From Epiperipatus broadwayi (lineage: Eukaryota > Onychophora > Udeonychophora > Euonychophora > Peripatidae): a stretch of 64,000 nucleotides of DNA. The stretch covers positions 56,083 through 120,082 of the forward strand of contig JAQFVV010007257.1 of NCBI GenBank assembly GCA_028023455.1. Reading direction: 5' to 3'. Below the pieces are notes generated by a model, which ran no database searches, was not told the origin of the DNA, and saw nothing but the letters and a program-made list of their open reading frames with translations. Of this stretch, positions 12,066-23,432 are shown one piece after another. The translations under genes and the position numbers were made by a program. Position 1 is the stretch's first letter; every line of letters starts with the position of its first letter.

Positions 12066-12744
12066 GTAAGCTCTGGAGATTAAAAACAAATAGTTTTAGA
12101 ACAAAACACATAACTTCCCAGAAACAATCATTCATTTATTATATAATTATAGATAATGTTAATACTATTTCATACACTGATAAGGCATAAAAACGTTAAA
12201 CATAAACTTAAGACATTGTCTGTGCTGAGAATCTTGTCAGAATTAACCACTGAACTCTAAATAAAAGTGGAATATAAAATTATATATTTAAAATATGCCT
12301 CTTCTAAAACACATTTAACTGAAACTATTAGATGTTATGTTCATTCCTAATTCTAAATTAGTAATGAGCAAGGGTTTTCACCAAAAATAATGATAGGAAA
12401 TATACAACTAAAGAAATATGGTAAATTAGTAATGTAAACTTAGTAGTAATCAGAACATTTAATAATGTTTCATTGAGTTTTGGAAAATGTGTACTTAAAT
12501 GTATAATTTTTTATTTTTATTTTAAATATAATGCTTGTCAGATGCTGAATCCAAAAAGGGCATTAAGAGTAGATTCAATGTTTTCATATTTCCTTTACGT
12601 ATGAAGCAGTAATTGCATTATTCTTGATGTATCACATATCAACAATAAATATATCATAGTTTTTAAAATCACTATGTATTTCATGTTACATATTTTCATG
12701 TTATTTAAATAAAAAATAATATATAAATGTATTTATTTTTTTAG

Positions 12745-12911
12745 GATCCTTTGCAATTAAATGTATCACCTGTTCTTATGAGCCCCCAAAATGGCATTTT
12801 TGTGAAAGTTATACCAAGACAAAAATTGAATGCGTGAATCGTCAATATTACGTGATGTTTTTTTGTAAAATAACTTTTGTCAAACTAATGTTAATTTTGT
12901 TATCAAAGTAG
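12745..12911 (+). CDS. Ly6/three-finger-like Cys-rich exon
   Basis: A strong acceptor (pyrimidine run then TTTAG, ending at 12744) opens a frame reading IKCITCSYEPPKWHFC and then further cysteines (CESYTKTKIEC, FFC). The pattern C-x2-C-x10-C-x8-C near the N-terminus is that of Ly6/uPAR three-finger proteins: small secreted or GPI-anchored domains with roles in receptor modulation and cell adhesion. The frame runs to a stop at 12909-12911, but a donor around 12850 (C/GTGATG) is possible. The C-terminal cysteines and CN motif expected of the family are not found here, so the gene is incomplete or continues in an exon I could not identify. The phase fits the exon ending at 12065. Confidence 0.5.
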
Positions 12912-13969
12912 TTTACTAATAACTTTTATTTTAAATAAAGATTTTATTTTTGTAACTATTTACATAGCAGAAAACCGAGTGTTGAAAAAATATTGCATTG
13001 TATTCCTCTATTAAAATGCAATGTTCTCTTTGGTTCAGAAATAGAATGACGGACTCCAGATTTGAAGGTTTATGAATCATGGCCTTTCCTTAACACTTCT
13101 TGTGCTTGAGTTTCTTATGAACTGTCAAGAAATTAGCCATTTCATTACTTTGCCATTGTTGTTTAATTCAGTTGAAGAATGGTGGACACTGAAGATCATA
13201 TTTCATGGATCACAACTCCAGTTCTGTTTTATCCCGTACTCTAAATTCTTCTGGTTTTCTGAACAATAAACCATTCGGTTATTTTCATCATGGTTGGGGA
13301 GTGTGAAGCAGAAAGTTCATAGTCCATGGTCCACTTTTGTCACTTGTATGTTAAATTTTTTATGGACCACAAGCAATAAAGCTGAATGATACTTTGCTAA
13401 TTTCCAGTTTTATGTCTATTTAATCAGTATTGTTTCCTATGAGTATGGTCATGTTTGATATAGTGCAGTCGTAGAAAGATGATTTGAGAGCTGAAGGTCT
13501 TTGAACAATGGCTTGACAGTTATTTCCAGAGCTCAAGTACCATATTAGCACTTAAGCAATAAACTACTAAACTACCATGCATGAATACTGGTGTTTATAT
13601 CCAGTGATGAAGTATAAGTAATAATAGTGCAACTGATTAAAAAAATTTACTAAATTAATTTAGAAGGTTTGATATCAATATTGATAATAATCAAAAACAG
13701 TTTGGGAAATTTTGTCATCTTTTCTAACAAGAGTTCATAATATTCATATGAAGTGTATTTTTAATGATAAGACAGAACAACATTAGTGATATTTTTAATA
13801 AATCTGTGTAGTTTAGCCCAGTAAAGAAATCACTTATTGGCTTGGGAGATGAAAATTTTGGTTCAAATTTCAATTTATTATTCTTGATGCTTGAACATTA
13901 CACCACACCCTGTAACTAGTCATTCATTTATGTTTGTAATTATATGTTGGTCTATTTCCAATTCAAACC

Positions 13970-14390
13970 TTATTTAAACTTTCCATATACATTCATTAAA
14001 AAAAGCACTTATGTTATTATATAGCACAGTGTCTCCTGTAGCATTCTACCTTTTTCAGGGGATTATCTGACTAGTTACAGTATTAGCATGGCAATCGAAC
14101 TTAGATGACTTAGATTTATGAGATGAATTTAAGATGATATTTTAACTGACTAGGTTATTCTATCTAAGGTTAGTTGATTAGAGTGTCAACTTCATTTCAG
14201 TATTCATGAATTTAAAAATCCCAGATTCAATTTCTGTGCTAGTCCTGTCCTCTGTTAAGCCAGCAACAACTGAAGAAAAAAGGAGAATAATTGCACTCAA
14301 AATACCATGTTACATACTAACATGTTTACTATTACTGACGGTTGAATGTACTGAAAATTTTATATAAAGCTTGAATATTTCTAAAAACAT
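13970..14390. mobile_element. Inverted dimer of the tRNA-Lys-like SINE (D1)
   Basis: The right half (about 14140-14390, plus) has a box A-like TTAGTTGATTAGAGTG, a box B-like AGATTCAATTTC, then the family body CAGCAACAACTGAAGAA and the tail ATTACTGACGGTTGAATGTA. The left half (about 13970-14115) is a diverged inverted copy with the heads facing each other near 14125. The same head-to-head layout occurs at 33.4, 37.3 and 50.7 kb. Confidence 0.6.
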
Positions 14391-14766
14391 ATAACAATGA
14401 AATTAAATGACTGAAATATTCTAATATATAATTAAAGCAAAACATCATTACAAATATTCAGACAAATTCTAATCATTTGATTATGGCTTAAAGTAATGTA
14501 ATTATATGTCAACATAAGATCATTAAAAATAATTTGAAAGCGGAGAGAATACTAAGATTGAAAACTATTTTCATTTATGATTGGAACTGATTATGAAGAC
14601 CTAAAGCCAAATTTAAAGCTAGTGCAAACATCTTAAAATGAACCTCACTTATCACCGCATTCATTGAATGGTGCTGGCATTTCAAAGCATTTGTTTTCAA
14701 TGTATAGAAAACCACCAACATGTGGTATGACGGGATTTGCTTAAGAGGCTTAATTAAAAGTTTATT

Positions 14767-14889
14767 ATTTTTTTTTTTTCGTTTTTTTTTTTTTTTCATG
14801 TGTCATAGCATCGGCCGGGAAGCGAACCCGCTAACCTGGGACAATTGCTTGTAAGGCTGCTGTGCTGACCTTGACCACCAACGCTTGAC
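14767..14889 (-). mobile_element. Mini-SINE made of one tRNA-like unit plus poly(A)
   Basis: Minus-strand tRNA-like body (14889-14801) with acceptor-like GTCAAGCG, box A (GGTGGTCAAGGTCAGC), an anticodon-like loop CTTACAA and box B GCGGGTTCGCTTCCCG, followed by CATG and a long poly(A) (poly T on this strand, 14767-14796). Flanking 12-base repeats (14755-14766 and 14890-14901) match with one difference, supporting retroposition. It is one of five copies in the window. The loop would give a UAC (Val-type) anticodon, but the acceptor pairing is imperfect, so it is a tRNA-derived element and not a working tRNA. Confidence 0.85.
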
Positions 14890-15394
14890 TAAAAATTTAT
14901 TTTATTTTAAAAAATACTTTCATTTATGTACATAATTAAATTTTTTCATTCTATCATAAGTGTTTTATCAGTCTGTAAAGAAAAAGTTATTTTGGTTTTA
15001 AACTTCCAATATATATAACTGAGAATGCTTTTGGACTAATCAATCAAATTCATAGCACTCAAACTCAATGGCTAACGATCACGATGAGTTTTTTAACTAA
15101 TGCAGTATGCCTTATTTTATAACAACTATGACATGAAAATGGAATAATTATAGATTCATGTAATGTTTTAAAAAGTTAATTTTAAAAATAATTATTAATA
15201 TAGTTACTTCCAAGAATGTAAGATAGGTGGAACATAAGGTAACGTATTTCTCTGGGCATAGTTGCTGAGAGATTCTTGACTCCATTTAAGGAGAAGTCAC
15301 AGTGCATCACATCACATCACTGTTTACATTCTTGATAATGATCTTGAAAAAATGGATGAAATAATGAAAAGTAAGTTTTATACTTATAAATATA

Positions 15395-15660
15395 GGGGAT
15401 TTGAACTCGGGACTTTCAAGCATTCTTCAACTATCCACACTATCTCATATCACTGATACACATGATCACACACATGTAGAAAAGATAAATAATCACCAAT
15501 ATACATATTTCAGGCTGAACCATTACTCATCAGTTGGTCCAGATTATTATCTCCCACACACGTATATAATCAGTGCTCAGTTTTATATTAAAATAGCAAA
15601 CCCTTATACTTTAATGGAATTTTTATACTTGTATAGTGTGGATTTCTGGTTCAGTAAGTA
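15395..15660 (-). mobile_element. Hammerhead-tRNA repeat, minus strand
   Basis: This is the same repeat as at 40195-40440 in the opposite orientation. Reading on the minus strand it has CCATTAAAGTATAAGGGTTT, a hammerhead core, then about 70 bases, then a tRNA-like region with box B GAGTTCAAATCCC (15405-15417 region). The overlapping plus-strand open frame (15401-15661) is an accidental reading of the repeat. Confidence 0.65.
15495..15538 (-). ncRNA. Hammerhead ribozyme-like motif, stem II eroded
   Basis: Minus strand: ACCAA, then CUGAUGA (15533-15527), a degraded stem II (15526-15512), GAAA (15511-15508), a short AUA/UAU stem III, A at 15500 and UUGGU, which pairs fully with the 5' ACCAA. 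The conserved core is intact, but stem II has lost most of its pairs, so activity is doubtful. Confidence 0.55.
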
Positions 15661-16000
15661 ATAAAAAAAGATTTTCAAAGAAAATAATGATTAGAAGATT
15701 ATTTTTAATCAATATATTGGATACACTGCATTTACTGTCTTCACATCATACAATATTGGTGACACTGACTCAAATTAAGGCTTAGAGATATCACTTTGGT
15801 TGAGTCCACTATTCGCCTTAATGATATTTTGTTGACTTATTTAGTTCTCATGTATTTTGTCAACAATGCCTGGCCTTATTATAGTATTGCAATATAATCT
15901 ATTATTCATGTCCAAGTCTTTTTCTATTTTTGTTGCATTGATATTATTGAATCTTTGCAGAAACATATTTCCCATAATGCATTTTATACAATGTTCTATT

Positions 16001-16101
16001 TTTTTCCTCCCATATGTCAAAGCATCAGCTGGGAAACGAACCCGTGACAACTGCTTGTTTGCAAAGTGGCTGCGCTGACCTCTCGGCTACCAATGCTTGA
16101 C
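16001..16101 (-). mobile_element. Mini-SINE, tRNA-like, with 14-base target duplication
   Basis: The same tRNA-like unit as at 14767 (body 16101-16015, minus), here with a short A-rich tail. It is flanked by a perfect 14-base direct repeat, ACAATGTTCTATTT, at 15988-16001 and 16105-16118. This shows that the insertion boundary is the tRNA unit plus tail alone, so the element is only about 100 bases long. Confidence 0.9.
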
Positions 16102-16987
16102 AACACAATGTTCTATTTAATGATAGTTTAACTGACTAGCAGGCTTTTTAAGTTATTTAAAAAGATAGATATTTTAAATATCTGAAAAAGACTGCTCATT
16201 GGTCAAAACTGAAAATTGCATTAGAAAAGTTTTTTTTAAAGGTTTCATTTTGGAGTTTATATCCATAGATAAAATATCAATAATAATATTACAATGAGCT
16301 AGGAATTCATTAACGTTGTCGATGAAGATTGTGTCTGATGATTGCAAACAAAAATTGTTTGTTATTAACGTTATCAAATTTTAAAACAAATTTTGCATTC
16401 CTAAGTGAAAATTATTATAAATAATATTTTTTAATAATACTAACTGAGGAACTCAATACATTTGGAGAATTTATATTTCTTTATAGCATTTCACATTAGA
16501 AGTTTGGGTTTAAGAACGCTTTTATCACTTTGTTTCTTGACTGCACATTTTAAAAAATTAGTTGATATTAGCACTTTTCAAGTACACACCTCTGATACTC
16601 GTATAAGTCAAAAAATTTTGAAACAGATTCAAGTCACTTGAGAACTCTTTAATGTTAAGATATCTCACAATTATATGCTTTTAAGCATAACTGAAGGATA
16701 TTCATATGCACTTGCTGAATGGAATCAGGTAACAGATTTCACCACAAAAATATGACCATGCATTTTTAATAATTATTTTTTAAAATATCACAGATATTTC
16801 AGATAGCATTTCATCACCAATATAACAAAGTTAACCTTTGATTTGGAAACCTTTAGTTTTTGATCATATCTCTTACAATAAACTATGAAAGGCAAAAGTA
16901 CTATCAAATATTGATTAATTCCATTGTGTTTTAAGTTATTAAAATAATTTTAATAGATATATTAAACAAGCACCATATTTCCACACC

Positions 16988-17029
16988 CCCAAGATGCATT
17001 TCATACTGAACCAGCACTCATCAGTTGAC
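16988..17029 (-). ncRNA. Hammerhead ribozyme, complete core
   Basis: Minus strand: UCAA (stem I 5' side), CUGAUGA at 17024-17018, stem II 17017-17003 (GUGCU with AGUAU, including G-U pairs), GAAA at 17002-16999, a very short stem III (AU with AU around GC), the cleavage-site base C at 16993, and UUGG closing stem I. All invariant core positions I know for the family are present. Very short stem III is typical of retroelement-associated hammerheads, which often act as dimers. Function is inferred from the fold only. Confidence 0.65.
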
Positions 17030-17487
17030 CCAATTCACTATCTCTCATATATATATTATATGAAGAGTATTTATCTACAGTAAATTGTTACATTTTTTAT
17101 TTATACTGCCACACTGACTCCACCCACCACATCAGATAATGGTGTTAAAGTTGTGAGTGGTGTCAGTTTGACAGTTGTAAATAAAAAATGTACCAATTTA
17201 CTATAGATAAATACTCCATGTAATACATCTATGCACTTTACTACTGTTACACAATGCTTTATTTACCACCCTCTTTTATAAGAGTTCTGAAGAAGATTGC
17301 TGGGGCAATCAAAACTGTAAAAGAAGGTGGTAAATAAAGCATTGTGTAATAGTAGTAAAATGCATGGATGATTTAGTATAATATGGTATACATTTGGCAA
17401 TGCAATAAGAAAGAATAATTATTATACTTCTTGAAGAAAATAAATACTCATCATATATATATATATATGAGAGAGATAGTGACCTGC

Positions 17488-17530
17488 GCAACTTATGAGT
17501 GCTGGTTCAGCATGAAATGCATCTTGGGGG
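17488..17530 (+). ncRNA. Hammerhead-like motif with core mutation
   Basis: Plus strand: CUUAUGA at 17492-17498 in place of CUGAUGA, then a well-paired stem II (17499-17513), GAAA (17514-17517), a short stem III and UUGG. The G-to-U change at the third core position should abolish cleavage. It is the outward-facing partner of the motif at 16988-17029. Confidence 0.5.
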
Positions 17531-18049
17531 TTATTTGTCTTTTATTATATCTTCATTTATATGGATTTAAAAAGAATGTGGAAATATGGAGGTTATTTAA
17601 TATATCTATTAATATATTACACATGGGAAAGAGAAAGGTGAATAACTCCATGTGTCTATATGTTTTTTTAAAAAAAGATATTAATCTTTAACTGAGATTT
17701 AAAGTTTATATTTGTGCTAGAGATCATCTCTAGTTTAGTAAAGAATTAGTAATAATCATTATTGTATTTATTTGAGGTGGATGGTATCAAAGTTGTGAAT
17801 GGAGTGTTTGACTATTGTAAATAAAAAATGTAACAATTTACAATAATTTTGTATTCAATCGTAGAGTTATAGAGAAAGGTAGAATGGAATCTGATAATAA
17901 GAGAAGCATGTTTTGTTGGTAGCATTGTAAAATTATTATACTAATCATTTATATATCCTAGGAATGAAACATTACAAAAACAGGGATTTAAAGTTTATTA
18001 CATCAGAAATATATTCTCAATGCTGAATGTTTAATTTCAGTCTTTGTTT

Positions 18050-18480
18050 ATGGAATTATGAAATTAATATAATTTATATCTTCTGGATAGATCAAAGTTT
18101 TTCTAAGATCTCTGTTAATGTAATGTTTCACCACATCAATGGTTAGATGCTACCCATATAAGATTTTGGAGAACATAAAAAAGTTATTATTTTTTATCTG
18201 GTTAATAGATTGACATGAGAGGGTGTTATTTGCAAGTTTATTAAAATGACTCTAAAAAAATCAGCCTTGTAAAATTTTTTGTAGTATTCATAAATAAATT
18301 TATTACTTTAGAAATAAATATCAATTCCTGCTCAAATGACTACAAATAATCAAAGGGAAAGATTGAGTCTCATTTAATAACCTCTAGATATTAAATTAAT
18401 CTTCAGCTAATATCAACAAATATGAAATTATTAATATTTATGTGACACTGTGAATGTTAATACATTAATAAATTGAATGC
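18050..18480 (+). repeat. Repeat unit flanking the hAT insertion
   Basis: Blocks such as CCCATATAAGATTTTGG and ATCTGGTTAATAGATTGA, near 18150-18220, recur near 22145-22215 and, more weakly, near 21840-22100. The spacing implies diverged units of several hundred bases in direct orientation into which the hAT element later inserted. No coding function is seen. Confidence 0.5.
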
Positions 18481-19610
18481 CTATATATGATCCAAACTAA
18501 AGTACGGGTGGATCTAGTGATGATATCCAACCGGTTCGCGCGAACCGATTCTTAAAATTTAAAAAAATTAGCGAACCGGTAGTTAAATTATCCGAAAATA
18601 TATTTAATTTTTACACAAAGTAAGTAAGAAATTAATTAACTATTAGTTTACTTACATTTAACAGAGACGTTATTAAAATTAGAAATAAATTCGGCACAAA
18701 TGTATTTATGTATTACCATAATTTTTTTAATGAAATTTACTCTTGCTGAAATTATTTTACTTTAAAGATAAAATAACTTCATTCAAAAGGACATATCATT
18801 GCGAGAACAAACAATAACATAAAACCATTGTTCAAATGATTTTGTTATGCCGACGTTGTTTTAAACATTTAACTTTTATTTTTTATTTAAATACTTTATT
18901 TCTTCACTTACATATTTATCATGCAAGATTTGTTTTTATTTGATTAGTAAATTTAATGGATGATCAGCTGTAGTAAGTTTATAATACATTATTTTTATTC
19001 AATTTGCTATATCTGATGTAACAGTGCGTCTTTTTTTTAACAATAAGTTCAACATATTTTTACTAGAATAACTTGGCAGGATGATAAATATAACAATAAC
19101 TTTGGCTCATCAAAGGGCATGACTCGTTTTCAATTTTTTTTTTTTTTTAATATTTTATTTCAGTTTTATGATCTGTTACTACTCATTTGTATTAAAAATC
19201 AATTAATTAGATTTTTTTCTAAGGTGAATGTAACGCTAGAATATAATAAAAACAAACCCTTCACAAGAAATGAAACAAAAATGCCAAACAATATCAGATT
19301 TCTACATAAAAGATCCAAAAACTGATGCACAGTCGAAAACGATAGTAAAGGATATGATATTTTGAATCAAGTTTTGTTTTCTGTTTCTTCTGATGCAACA
19401 GAAAATAATGTTGACAACACAAATAAGCTGTCCAGTTCCAAAAGTACAAAAGATGTATATAAAATAAATGTAGATAGTGACCTTCCTGGCTGCTGGAATA
19501 TGAAATAAGCCAATGAATTCAAAGAAAAATATTATGATTTACTTATTATTGGAAAAAAACTTGAGTTGATAATTATATTAAAATCGAGTCAATAAAAGCG
19601 AAGGCAGTTC

Positions 19611-19886
19611 ATGTGTCAAAAGAATGGAGAAGTAATATTCTTCCAAGTGGAAAAAATAAAATGGTTCAACAAGCCTCTCTTAAAAAAAAAAAAAATAAAG
19701 GAACACTTTTCATCAAAAGCGCACCAGATATGTGTGATGCAATTGAAAGAAAGTGCAAAAAATTCAATTTTTAAATTCATAGACAAAGTGCAAAAAATAA
19801 TTTTCAAATTCATAGACAAAGTTCATGAAAAGTTTATGAGCTCCATCTGTAAAATTTTCAGTGCGGTTTGCACTTTAGCAAAATGA
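19611..19886 (+). pseudogene. hAT transposase N-terminal part (KIAA1586-like)
   Basis: The frame holds a zinc-finger-like end (EHFSSKAHQICVMQL), resembling the SKAH motif of BED/hAT-type and KIAA1586-like proteins, and then a helical linker. A short internal duplication repeats KFIDKV twice. The frame stops at 19886, although homologous-looking coding text continues to 20090 in other frames, so it has decayed. It lies inside the hAT boundaries and on the same strand as the catalytic part downstream. Confidence 0.7.
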
Positions 19887-20089
19887 AACTGACCATTTTC
19901 TGATATTGAACATTTGATAGAATTATAAAAAAAAGAGTGGATTAGATATGGGAGTGGGACTTCATTCTCAATTCCTGGCTGTCAAAATTGTCGAACACAT
20001 TGAAAAATACATTAAAAAGAAAGTGTTTAGAAAAATAATAGATCAGAATTTAAAGATATGTTTATAATTAATGAGGCATCAACAATATC

Positions 20090-20596
20090 ATGCAAACAGT
20101 CCTTATCATTTTTATTAAGGTTAAAGATGCAGATTTCTCACTAACAATTTTTGTAGATTTAGTGGAATTACAAAACAAAGATGCTGAAACCATTTACACT
20201 GCTCTACTACAAAGTCTGCAATCAGTAGGAGTTGATAATCCATATTTGAAGAATAATTTGATTGGATTTTGTTCAGATGGAGTAATTGTGATCCTGGAAA
20301 GGTGGTCAGAAGTGAATGTTAAAATAAAAAACCACTATCCTGAGATTATTATTTGGCATTGTTTGAGTCATCACCTTCAGCTTGTGCTAGAGGATTTTAT
20401 CAAAGACATAAAGCAAATGAATCACTTTACAGCATTTATTAATGAAATATGTAAAACCTTCCATCAGTCTAATAAAAACCAAATGACATTGAATAAAATT
20501 TCAACCAATTTGGGAATTGGAAATTCTAAAAATTGTAGAGTTTTTGACTCAAGATGGGCAGCATGCTGTCATAGACCAGCAGTTGCAACATGGTAA
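20090..20596 (+). pseudogene. hAT transposase catalytic core (KIAA1586-like)
   Basis: The 168-residue frame carries the features of the RNase H-like core of KIAA1586-type hAT proteins: VDLVELQNKDAETIYTALL near residues 22-42, an aspartate in GFCSDG near 61-66, the WHCLSHHLQLVLED stretch near 88-101 (family CxxHxLxLxxxD), and FDSRWAACCHR near the end. In intact relatives the SDGA and RWxA motifs flank catalytic acidic residues. Here SDGA has become SDGV. The reading frame shifts near 20590, and the protein continues in the overlapping frame 20517-20771, giving a clear frameshift. Confidence 0.85.
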
Positions 20597-21560
20597 GCCT
20601 ATCCAGCACTATATGATTTTTTTTTCTACTAATAAAAAAATTTCTGGAATGGCTAAACATCTTGCCAACAAATATTTTATGAGATCTAGTTTTAAGAATC
20701 GATATTCTAGAAGAAATTGCTTTGTTGGCGGATGCTATTCAAGGAAGAAGTGTAAATATATTGCATGGTGAAAAATTGATTAAGAAAACAAAGCATTTGA
20801 ATATCTCAGAGGAAAGAGTTGTAGTTATGAAAAAATAATAAATGAAACTATATCTTCTAAGGAATTCCTGCATATTAATTTTATTGAAGACAACAAATGA
20901 GTGAGTCTTCCCCATCAAAAATTACTGAATGTAGTGATAACAAATATGGAATTAAGATTAATGGATTGTAATAGCATAAATAATAATATTCAAGATAGAA
21001 ATCATAAAATCCATCAATTAGTTAAAATTGTGAACCCAGATGCTTGGAATCTGGAAGAAGCTGTAGTTCTCTGGAAAGAATTTGATGAGAAATTATCAGA
21101 TTTTTACAAAGCATTTCACCATGAGATTTCAGTTAATGATTTCCATGATTATGTTGAAAATGTTTTGAGAAATCACCAGAAACATGTTGTACATGAAACT
21201 ATCCAGAGCTAAAAATATAATTAAAACCAAGGCTGAAATGAATGTTTTTTTTGTGGTTAACACAATTTATTCAGATAAAAGAAATCACCTTGAAGTGAAA
21301 AATCTGGCAAATTCTTCTAGTAATAAATTGGATGTCTTTTATTAGATCACTGGGATTGCAGTGATCAGTTCAAGTTTGGCTAAGAAATCACAATACAGCT
21401 GAAGATGCTATAGTCAAAAAGCATCATCAACCTGAAGAGACATATGATGTGACTAGAATGTCAATATGAAAATATCTTGCCAAATAAGTTTTTTTTTCAA
21501 TTGTAAAAAGGATTTAATTCTTTTTTAATTCCATAAGTGAGATTGCAAAGTACATCATAG
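20597..21560 (+). pseudogene. hAT transposase C-terminal fragments
   Basis: After the frameshift, coding similarity continues as separate pieces: about 20600-20771 (FFSTNKKISGMAKHLANKYF), 20901-21212 (IVNPDAWNLEEAVVLWKEF and an FYKAFHHEI stretch), and a piece near 21340-21480 including a WLRNHNTAEDA-like stretch in another frame. hAT proteins normally end with a dimerisation region here. At least three frame changes plus stops show that the copy is dead. Confidence 0.7.
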
Positions 21561-22511
21561 TGAACATGTGCACTGCAACACTTTGGTGGGGGAGGGGTTA
21601 TGCAAAATTTCTGAGAAGTCACCAAAAATTTTTAGGTATGAAACCAAGAAGTGATTTGCTTCCATGCTTAGAAAAAAGAAAAATAAACAGAATAGGTTCT
21701 TAAATACAACCTACTTTTAGAGAACCGGTTCTTGGAAATTTGGGATATCATCACAGGGTGGATCCAATTTGTACTTTGGGTTATTGTTAGTTTACATATA
21801 GATCACTGATAATTTTCAGTAGCTTTCACATTTATTACTTTAGAAAAGAGTTTACATCTATTGTTATCTGAAACTGAGTAGCTAGATCAAGGCTTTGCTA
21901 AGTTTACCACTAACATAATATATCCTTAAGAAATATTAATGATTAATCTACTACCCACAATCTGATATAATATTCCAGAAAGACTGACATGTAAATGATT
22001 ATTAGAGAATAAGCATATAAAGTATAGCTATTGCTTGTTAACAGAGTTGTTAAAATCAAAGAAACATATCTGCTTTGTGAACTGTAACTAAATTGGTTAG
22101 ACTGGGGCTTTTCTAAGGATACCACTAATGTAACATTTCACATCTGCTGCCCATATACGATTTTGGAAACCATATAAAAGTGGATTAATTTATCATCTGG
22201 TTAGTAGATTGATGTGCAAGGGCATTATCTACAAATTTATTTAAATGATTTTAGCAAATGTAACTTGTAAAGAATTCTTAATGTAAAGATTATTCTAGGA
22301 ATAGTGACCCATTCTATTTTCTCTATTCCAGAGTTATCTGGTGCAATTAATTACTGGAAACCAAATAATAGTGCCACACCCATCTTAATGTCTGTGTCCT
22401 TTGATTACTTGATCTTATGATAGATGTCTGTGGAGTAAATAAAGTTTACTCTAGTTTTTAATGATAAGGAAGAGTCTTAAAATATCTTATTTGAGGTGTG
22501 TATATATATAA

Positions 22512-22760
22512 CATATACCATTTACACCTTTTTAGACACTATCAATACTTGTATTTGTATTACACTAACAGTTTTGACTGTCCTGCAGTCATTATCAGAG
22601 CTACAATATTCAAATATATATATATATACAATTATTACACTTATAATTATATATTTGAATATTGTAGCTCTGATGATGACTGCAGGATAGTCGAAACTGT
22701 TAGTGTAATACAAATAAAAGTATTGATGAAGTGTCTAAAAAGGTGCAAATGATATGTTAT
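22512..22760. mobile_element. Palindromic element with hammerhead-like ends, (TA)n centre
   Basis: Arms of about 115 bases (22512-22620 and 22640-22760) are inverted copies around a TA-rich centre. Each arm reads outward as GTAGCTCTGATGATGACTGC, then (C/T)AGTC(G/A)AAAC, which resembles a hammerhead core with one extra base after CUGAUGA. Overlapping open frames on both strands are palindrome artefacts. The same arm sequence brackets the 10 kb nest at 51.84-62.04 kb. Confidence 0.7.
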
Positions 22761-23159
22761 GATAGAAATCAATACATAGGAAAAGAAGTAGAAAATTATA
22801 TATATGTAAACAGAAAGAATAAAAAGTATATTATTTGTCAAATTCTTTTTTAAATAGAAGGTAATCAACTGTTTACATATGGACTATATTATATTAATCA
22901 AAGTTCTTAGTTAATTACAAACAAATTCTTGTATTAAAATATTTATTTATTCTCCAAAAAAAAAAAAATACAACTTATAATGCTTTATTTTGGTATAAAT
23001 TTGAGTTTTTCTTTTTTACGATATATAATTTTTATCACTGAAGTATAAAAAATGTTATATATTCTTTTAGTAAATAGAAAAATTGTCATAAATGTATATG
23101 TGTATTAAATATTTCTAAAACAAGTTAAACTAAAAAGAATTTGTAATTATATGCTTAGA

Positions 23160-23400
23160 TTGTTTCCATTATCTAGTTTCACTTGTTAAATCTTTTTTTA
23201 GAAAAATGCAAACTATTTTTCCAAACACATTCAATTGTTAGTAATAACACACAGATTAATATATGACGCAACATTTCAAAGGGTGTTATTGTCCTCTTTG
23301 CAGTGATATCACTAGAATGGGAATTTAACCAGTAATCTTTAGATTTATAAACAGTGAAATGAAGATAATGCTCTATCCAACTAAGACATCATTTTAATTT
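23160..23400 (-). mobile_element. tRNA-Lys-like SINE monomer, minus strand
   Basis: On the minus strand the head has TTAGTTGGATAGAGC (box A-like, near 23390) and TGGTTAAATTCCC (box B-like, near 23330). The family body with GAGGACAATAACACCCTTTG follows, and then the tail with ATTACTAACAATTGAATGTG. The order is head to tail in one direction only, so this copy is monomeric, unlike the four inverted dimers of the same family. Confidence 0.65.
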
Positions 23401-23432
23401 TAGTATTTATAATTATAAATTTATTTAATGCA

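Larger units (their letters stand above)
16980..17530. mobile_element. Inverted dimer of the hammerhead repeat
   Basis: The outer parts are inverted copies, each with a hammerhead-like core pointing outward (minus at 16988-17029, plus at 17488-17530). The inside is also palindromic: GAGTATTTATCTACAGTAAA near 17066 recurs inverted near 17208, and a second hairpin pairs 17247-17290 with 17318-17362. It is therefore a nested palindrome rather than a simple repeat. A similar but monomeric segment lies at 17800-17850. Confidence 0.65.
18507..21764. mobile_element. hAT DNA transposon with exact 8-bp target duplication
   Basis: The element spans 18515-21756. Its ends read TAGTGATGATATCC and, on the other strand, CTGTGATGATATCC, so the terminal inverted repeats match at 12 of 14 bases and have the hAT-like (C/T)NGTG start. 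The flanking 8 bases are identical, GGTGGATC at 18507-18514 and 21757-21764, the exact duplication length of hAT elements. Both ends also hold an AACCGGTTC motif just inside the inverted repeat. The element encodes a broken KIAA1586-type transposase on the plus strand. It is a recognisable but immobile autonomous copy. Confidence 0.93.

Noticed and set aside
13850-13915. TPCN-stop frame near 13.9 kb, first considered as the missing C-terminal exon of the Ly6-like gene
   Set aside because: The stretch looks like a tRNA-derived SINE head (GGTTCAAATTTC) and has no acceptor or further cysteines.
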